This document shows, one piece after another, positions 21,119 through 25,301 of a stretch of 25,301 bases of DNA. Positions within the stretch are counted from its first letter, which is position 1, and each line of letters begins with the position of its first letter. The notes under the pieces are model-generated. The model ran no database searches, was not told the DNA's origin, and saw only the letters and a list, made by a program, of their open reading frames with translations. A program made the position numbers and the translations under genes. The stretch is from DSQQ01 sp964443075 (lineage in GTDB: Bacteria > Chloroflexota > Anaerolineae > 4572-78 > J111), in contig CAYUCB010000061.1 in NCBI GenBank assembly GCA_964443075.1, positions 1 through 25,301 of the forward strand. The letters are read 5' to 3'.

Positions 21119-23944
21119 CTACCTGGCCCGACGCCTGGCCCACCACTTTTCCAATTCGAGGAGGATAAAGACCAGGCTGGTGGCGGCCAAAGTAAGCCCC
21201 AAATCAGACAACTCAAGGGGTTCGGTTTGGAAAAATTGCTGTAAAAAGGGTACGTAAATGACGGCCAGTTGCAGCCCAAACACCAGCGCCGCCAGCCCCA
21301 GCAGCGGCTTATTCGACAGCAGGCCCACCTTGAACAGGGAGTCTTGCCCGGAACGGGTGGCCATCGCCTGCCAGATTTGGGCGAAGGCCAGCGAGGAGAA
21401 GATGATCGTTTGCAGGTGGGCCCACCCGGTGACGGCATAGCCGTAGGCCACACCCATCACGACGAAGGTCATCAGCACCCCCACCCAGATGATATGCCGG
21501 CCCAGGCCGCGAGCAAAAATACTCTCGGTGGGGGCGTAAGGCGCCCGGCGCATGGTGTCGCGCTCAGCCGGCTCAAAGCCCAGGCCCAAGCCCAATAGGC
21601 CATCGGTCAGCAGATTCAGCCAGAGCAGTTGCAGGGGTAATAACGGCAGCATTAAAACTGCGGCCGCTTCCGGTGGCATGGGCAAAAAGGCCAGCAGCGG
21701 CCCCAGCAGCATCACCGACACCTTGGCAATGTTGCCAGCGATCGCAAACTTGATAAATTTGCGCAGGTTATCGTAAATGACCCGGCCTTCTTCGACCGCC
21801 GCCACGATGGTGGCAAAATTGTCGTCGCGCAGAACCATATCGGCGGCCTCTTTGGACACATCCGTGCCGGTAATGCCCATGGCCACCCCGATGTTGGCTT
21901 TTCTCAATGCCGGGGCATCATTCACCCCGTCGCCGGTCATCGCCACAATGTGGCCCTGATCTTGCAGGGCCTGCACCACCTTCAGCTTGTGCTCCGGCGA
22001 CACGCGGGCATAGACCGACACCTCCTCGGCCACCTGGCGCAGCTCTTCCATAGACATGCGCTCCAACTCCTGGCCGGTTAGGGTGCGGCCCTTGTCGGCA
22101 ATCCCCAGTTCGTGAGCAATTTGCCGGGCTGTCAGGGGGTGGTCGCCGGTAATCATCTTGACCTGTATCCCGGCGGATTTGCAGATTTCCACAGCCGCTT
22201 TCACTTCGGCCCGGGGTGGGTCAATCATGCCCACCAGCCCCAGAAAAATCAGGTCGCTTTCCAGCGAAGCCTGTTGGTCGTTGAGGGGAACCTGGCTTAA
22301 GAGCCGGCAAGCTACGCCCAGCACGCGCATCCCCTGTTGAGCCATTTGGCTGTTGGCCTCTTCCAGGCGTTGGCGCCAGATTTGATTCAGCGGCTCGGTG
22401 CGGTCATCTACCCATACCTGGGTAGACAGCTCCAGCAGGCCATCCACGGCCCCTTTGGTAAAGGCGACATAAGGCGCGTTGACCAGCAGGGGGGCCGAGG
22501 CTTGCAGAATGTCCGGCAGTTGGGCTTCGGCGGCTGGATATTGATGCACGGTGGTCATCCGCTTGCGGTCCGAGTCGAATGGCAGCTCGGCCACGCGGGG
22601 GAGCATCTGATCCAACTGCTCTTTCCACAAACCAAATTGGGCCGCAGCGACGACCAGCGCCCCCTCTGTGGGATCGCCAATAGCGTGAAAATGGCCGCCC
22701 ACGCCGTTGTCGGATTTTAGCAAGGCATCATTGCAAAGAGCGCTCCCGGCCATCAGCAAGGCCAGCGGGGCAGGCTGTTGTCGCAACCGGCTCAGTCCCG
22801 GGTCGTCCGTTTCCAGCGAGGGGGCATGGTGGCGCAACGTTTCCACCAGATCAACCCGGTGACCGGCCACATCTACCACCGTCACAGTCATGCGGTTTTC
22901 GGTCAGCGTACCGGTTTTGTCGGAGCAAATTACCGTCACCGATCCCAGAGTTTCGACGGCGGGCAGTTTGCGGATAAGCGCCTGCCGGCTCAACATCCGC
23001 TGCGCCCCCAGGGCCAGGGTGATGGTGACTACGGCGGGCAACCCTTCGGGGATGATGGCCACGGCGATGCTGACCATGGTCAGCAAGACCAAACGCATAT
23101 CTTCGCCGCGCAGCCAGCCTTGAACCAGAATAAGCAGGGCAATGCCCAGAGCTACCAGGGCCAGCATCTTGCCCACCTGGTCGAGCCGCCGCTGCAAGGG
23201 GGTAAGTTCCTGGTCAACCGTTTGCAATAGGGTGGCGATGTGGCCCAGTTCGGTCTTCATGCCGGTTTCGGTGATAACGGCCCGGCCCCGGCCATATGTC
23301 ACCGTTGTGCCCATGTAACCCAGGTTACGCCGGTCGCCCAGAGGCAAATCAGGGCCAGCCAGAGGGGTCGCGATTTTCTCCACCGGTTCCGATTCGCCGG
23401 TGAGGGTGGCTTCCTGGATGCGCAGGTTGGCGCTTTCCAACAGCCGGGTATCGGCGGGGACGATGTTGCCGGCTTCCAGCAAGATTACGTCGCCGGGAAC
23501 CAATTCGCGGGCCGACATCTCTTTGACCTGTCCCCCGCGCACGACCCGCACAGTTGGCACGGCCAGTTTTTTCAGGGCGGCTATGGCCTGTTCGGCCCGG
23601 TACTCTTGAAAGAAACCCAGCAAGCCAAAGAGAGTAACAATCGCCAGGATGGCCAGCGTGTCCTTAAATTCGCCCAGAACTGCGCCGAGGGTGGGCGCAG
23701 CCAGGGCTTCCGGCAAGGCGATGACAGCCGCAATGAAGGCCGCCCCCAGCAGGATCAGCACCATCAAAGCGGTGAACTGTTCCCATAAGATGAGCCAGGG
23801 GCTTTTGGTGCCCTGCTCAACCAGTTCGTTCGGCCCGGATTCGGCCAGGCGGCGGGCGGCTTCGGCCTCACTGAGGCCCTGGGCAGGGTCGGTGGAGAGT
23901 TGGGTAGACAGTTCGGTCAGGTCCAGTTTGTACCAGGCAGTCAT
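21119..23944 (-). CDS. P-type cation ATPase, Ca2+/Mn2+ (P2A-like)
   Basis: Predicted protein of 941 residues. The N-terminal cation ATPase domain leads to M1-M2, the actuator TGES (182-185), M4 with PEGLP (299-303; Glu300), the phosphorylation site CSDKTGTLTEN (Asp342), MITGDHPLTA, and the hinge TGDGVNDAPALRKANIGVAMG. M6 reads NLLTDGLLGLGLGFEP, matching the SERCA calcium-site pattern NxxTD. In M5 the SERCA Glu771 position is Lys (AGNIAKVSV), so one of the two SERCA calcium sites should be missing, as in PMR1-type single-site pumps. It exports divalent cations at the expense of ATP. AAGGAA lies somewhat far (13 bases) from the ATG. The phosphatase gene follows after six bases. Confidence 0.94.
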   Translation of the reverse strand: MTAWYKLDLTELSTQLSTDPAQGLSEAEAARRLAESGPNELVEQGTKSPWLILWEQFTALMVLILLGAAFIAAVIALPEALAAPTLGAVLGEFKDTLAILAIVTLFGLLGFFQEYRAEQAIAALKKLAVPTVRVVRGGQVKEMSARELVPGDVILLEAGNIVPADTRLLESANLRIQEATLTGESEPVEKIATPLAGPDLPLGDRRNLGYMGTTVTYGRGRAVITETGMKTELGHIATLLQTVDQELTPLQRRLDQVGKMLALVALGIALLILVQGWLRGEDMRLVLLTMVSIAVAIIPEGLPAVVTITLALGAQRMLSRQALIRKLPAVETLGSVTVICSDKTGTLTENRMTVTVVDVAGHRVDLVETLRHHAPSLETDDPGLSRLRQQPAPLALLMAGSALCNDALLKSDNGVGGHFHAIGDPTEGALVVAAAQFGLWKEQLDQMLPRVAELPFDSDRKRMTTVHQYPAAEAQLPDILQASAPLLVNAPYVAFTKGAVDGLLELSTQVWVDDRTEPLNQIWRQRLEEANSQMAQQGMRVLGVACRLLSQVPLNDQQASLESDLIFLGLVGMIDPPRAEVKAAVEICKSAGIQVKMITGDHPLTARQIAHELGIADKGRTLTGQELERMSMEELRQVAEEVSVYARVSPEHKLKVVQALQDQGHIVAMTGDGVNDAPALRKANIGVAMGITGTDVSKEAADMVLRDDNFATIVAAVEEGRVIYDNLRKFIKFAIAGNIAKVSVMLLGPLLAFLPMPPEAAAVLMLPLLPLQLLWLNLLTDGLLGLGLGFEPAERDTMRRAPYAPTESIFARGLGRHIIWVGVLMTFVVMGVAYGYAVTGWAHLQTIIFSSLAFAQIWQAMATRSGQDSLFKVGLLSNKPLLGLAALVFGLQLAVIYVPFLQQFFQTEPLELSDLGLTLAATSLVFILLELEKWWARRRAR

Positions 23945-24044
23945 AAATTTTTTTTATTTCCTTGCTTAATTGAATTCGGCCTGCCTACTGTTGAGAAATT
24001 GTTAGCCCGTAGGCCAAGCAGCCCTATAGTTTTGATCGGTAAGA

Positions 24045-24179
24045 TTACATGAAAATGTAGCTAAGGTCAATCAGCAACATCGAAAAAATAACCAGCATAA
24101 TCACGCTGACCGTCAGCCATCCTTTGATTTTATCCCGGGCGCGAACCCGTTTCCGTCTCGAAGCAACGAATTGTCTCAT
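24045..24179 (-). CDS. Predicted 44-residue single-span membrane protein
   Basis: ATG at 24179 to TAA at 24045 encodes 44 residues. A highly basic head (RQFVASRRKRVRARDKIKG, 2-20) is followed by one hydrophobic helix (WLTVSVIMLVIFSMLLIDLS, 21-40) and YIFM. The charge pattern predicts a cytoplasmic N-terminus. GGAAGG lies about 12 bases upstream. It sits between HtpX and the cation ATPase in the same direction, with 100-140 base gaps on each side. It could be a small regulator or subunit of either neighbour. It is not recognised as a member of any family; evidence is the start, basic-hydrophobic design and position only. Confidence 0.5.
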   Translation of the reverse strand: MRQFVASRRKRVRARDKIKGWLTVSVIMLVIFSMLLIDLSYIFM

Positions 24180-24209
24180 AATGGGTCTTTTCCTTCCTCA
24201 ATAAACAAG

Positions 24210-24266
24210 TTCCTCAGAGTCACCCCGAGTTTCTGTCCATCAACGCCACTCGGAGGACCTGAGGAA
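24210..24266 (-). terminator. Compound hairpin downstream of htpX
   Basis: TTCCTCAG (24210-24217) pairs with CTGAGGAA (24259-24266), and inside it CCGAGT (24224-24229) with ACTCGG (24247-24252). It follows the htpX stop by 55 bases. No U-tract is present on the minus strand, so it could be a repeat element rather than a terminator. Confidence 0.4.
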
Positions 24267-24321
24267 ATCTTTAGCTGACAATAGAGTTTAAACCAAGCGA
24301 GGGTTGCCCGTCACCCAGTGT

Positions 24322-25218
24322 TTACTTCACACTCAGCGACCACTGGCCCACGCCTTCATACAGGTTCATGGCTCGCAAACGAGCGACCCGTTCGGCGGTG
24401 TTGGGATGGGTCCGAAACAAATTCATCAGGCCCCCTTTGAGCGGGTTAATGATGTAGAGGGGGGCCGCCGCCGGGTTGGCCGGCATGGGGGTTTGGAGGG
24501 CGCTGTTTTCCAGCTTTTCTAAGGCGCTGGCCAACGGCAGTGGGTCGCCCATGATGTTGGCCCCACCGGCATCGGCGCTGAATTCACGAGAGCGCGAAAT
24601 AGCCAGTTGGATAACCATCGCCGCGATGGGGGCCAGGATGATCATCGCCAGGCCACCTGCCATGTCGGCCAGGCCGCCGCCTTCTTCTTCCTCGTCACCG
24701 CTGAAGCCACCAAAAATTAAGGCCCATTGGGCCATCTCGGCCAACATCGTAATCGCCCCGGCAATGGTGGCGGTGACGCTGACAATCAGAGTGTCGCGAT
24801 GCTTAATGTGTGCCAGTTCGTGGGCAATCACGCCGGCCAGTTCAGCCCGGTTAAGCAGGCGCATAATGCCGGTGGTGACGGCCACCGCGCCATGGCTGGG
24901 GCTGCGGCCCGTGGCAAAGGCGTTGGGCATCTCGGTCTCAATCAGGTAAACGCGGGGCTTGGGCAAGTTGGTCCGGGCCGATAGGGTCTCCACCAGCCGG
25001 TGTAAGTCCGCGGCTTCGTCGTAGTTTACTTCGCGGGCGCCGTTCATCTTCAGGGCGATTTTGTCAGAAAACCACCAGGCCCCCATATTCATGGCAATGG
25101 CCAGCCCAAAGGCCAGCATCAGCCCCATCTGCCCGCTCAGGGCGGAGCCGGTAACGATGAACAAGCCGGTCAGACCAGCTAACAAAATAGACGTTTTTAA
25201 AGTGTTCCAAATTTGCAT
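24322..25218 (-). CDS. htpX: HtpX-type M48 zinc metalloprotease, membrane-bound
   Basis: Predicted protein of 298 residues, the usual HtpX length. Two N-terminal membrane spans (about 8-26 and 30-50) precede the catalytic site HELAHIKHRD (133-142) with zinc ligands His133 and His137. Two further hydrophobic stretches (143-170 and 184-207) are separated by an acidic loop (DEEEEGGG). The third ligand Glu212 lies in SRSREFSADAGG, and the family-typical FRTHPNTAERVARL is near the end. In bacteria HtpX degrades damaged membrane proteins. The start has GGAGG seven bases upstream. A possible -10 TATACT lies about 50 bases further up, inside an inverted repeat. Confidence 0.95.
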   Translation of the reverse strand: MQIWNTLKTSILLAGLTGLFIVTGSALSGQMGLMLAFGLAIAMNMGAWWFSDKIALKMNGAREVNYDEAADLHRLVETLSARTNLPKPRVYLIETEMPNAFATGRSPSHGAVAVTTGIMRLLNRAELAGVIAHELAHIKHRDTLIVSVTATIAGAITMLAEMAQWALIFGGFSGDEEEEGGGLADMAGGLAMIILAPIAAMVIQLAISRSREFSADAGGANIMGDPLPLASALEKLENSALQTPMPANPAAAPLYIINPLKGGLMNLFRTHPNTAERVARLRAMNLYEGVGQWSLSVK

Positions 25219-25261
25219 GGGTATCCTCCACCTTTAATAGCGTATACCTCAGGGCTGTTCA

Positions 25262-25280
25262 GTTCTAAAAGTATAAGAAC
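25262..25280 (-). promoter_or_regulatory. Possible htpX -10 region within an inverted repeat
   Basis: On the minus strand TATACT (25270-25275) lies between the arms GTTCT and AGAAC (25262-25266 and 25276-25280). No good -35 is visible at 17 bases; TTCAAT occurs at 18. This is a weak call. Confidence 0.3.
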
Positions 25281-25301
25281 CCAGATGCGTGGAATTGAAC
25301 G

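Overview
The window looks like chromosomal DNA of a GC-rich, monoderm-type bacterium, most plausibly a member of the Chloroflexota (Anaerolineae-like). The lineage is inferred, not proven. It rests on a very large serine/threonine kinase mosaic with an N-terminal effector-associated-type domain, a LysM anchor protein with Pro/Thr linkers, a betaine-demethylation cluster, and several families of short palindromic intergenic repeats. No rRNA, tRNA, CRISPR array, transposase or origin was seen, and no gene-free stretch exceeds 300 bases.

Left part (1-7558). The 3' end of a glycine betaine/proline-type ABC permease enters from the left on the + strand. It meets, tail to tail, a minus-strand cluster read right to left. 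First is a 1236-residue protein with an N-terminal adaptor-like helical domain, a Ser/Thr kinase, a nucleoside phosphorylase/nucleosidase-fold domain, one membrane span and a TPR exterior. Its stop codon overlaps by one base the start of a membrane-anchored triple-LysM protein. A zincin metalloprotease-like protein without a signal peptide follows. This cluster is the best candidate for an undescribed sensing or cell-suicide system.

Middle (7730-10285). A 6-phosphofructokinase of the GGxGT/PKTIDND type is followed by a large imperfect palindrome. Next is a betaine-type ABC substrate-binding lipoprotein with a clear terminator. The lipoprotein gene is transcribed away from a GntR/FCD regulator through two near-consensus sigma70-like promoters arranged back to back around a perfect inverted repeat.

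Betaine catabolic cluster (10286-19723, + strand). The order is GntR regulator, MttB-family methyltransferase (no in-frame amber codon), iron alcohol dehydrogenase, stand-alone GcvT-like protein, DinB-like protein, monomeric sarcosine-oxidase-type flavoprotein, and a dimethylglycine/sarcosine-dehydrogenase-type FAD-GcvT fusion. Together with the transporter parts this reads as a route for uptake and stepwise N-demethylation of glycine betaine or a related methylated amine to glycine. C1 units would pass to folate or leave as formaldehyde. No corrinoid protein gene for MttB is in the window.

Right part (minus strand, 25218 to 19725). The order is HtpX-type membrane protease, a predicted 44-residue single-span membrane protein, a P2-type Ca2+/Mn2+-like ATPase with a Tyr/Ser phosphatase 6 bases downstream, and a second DinB-like protein. 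The last gene ends one base from the convergent dehydrogenase gene, and a perfect hairpin overlaps the junction.
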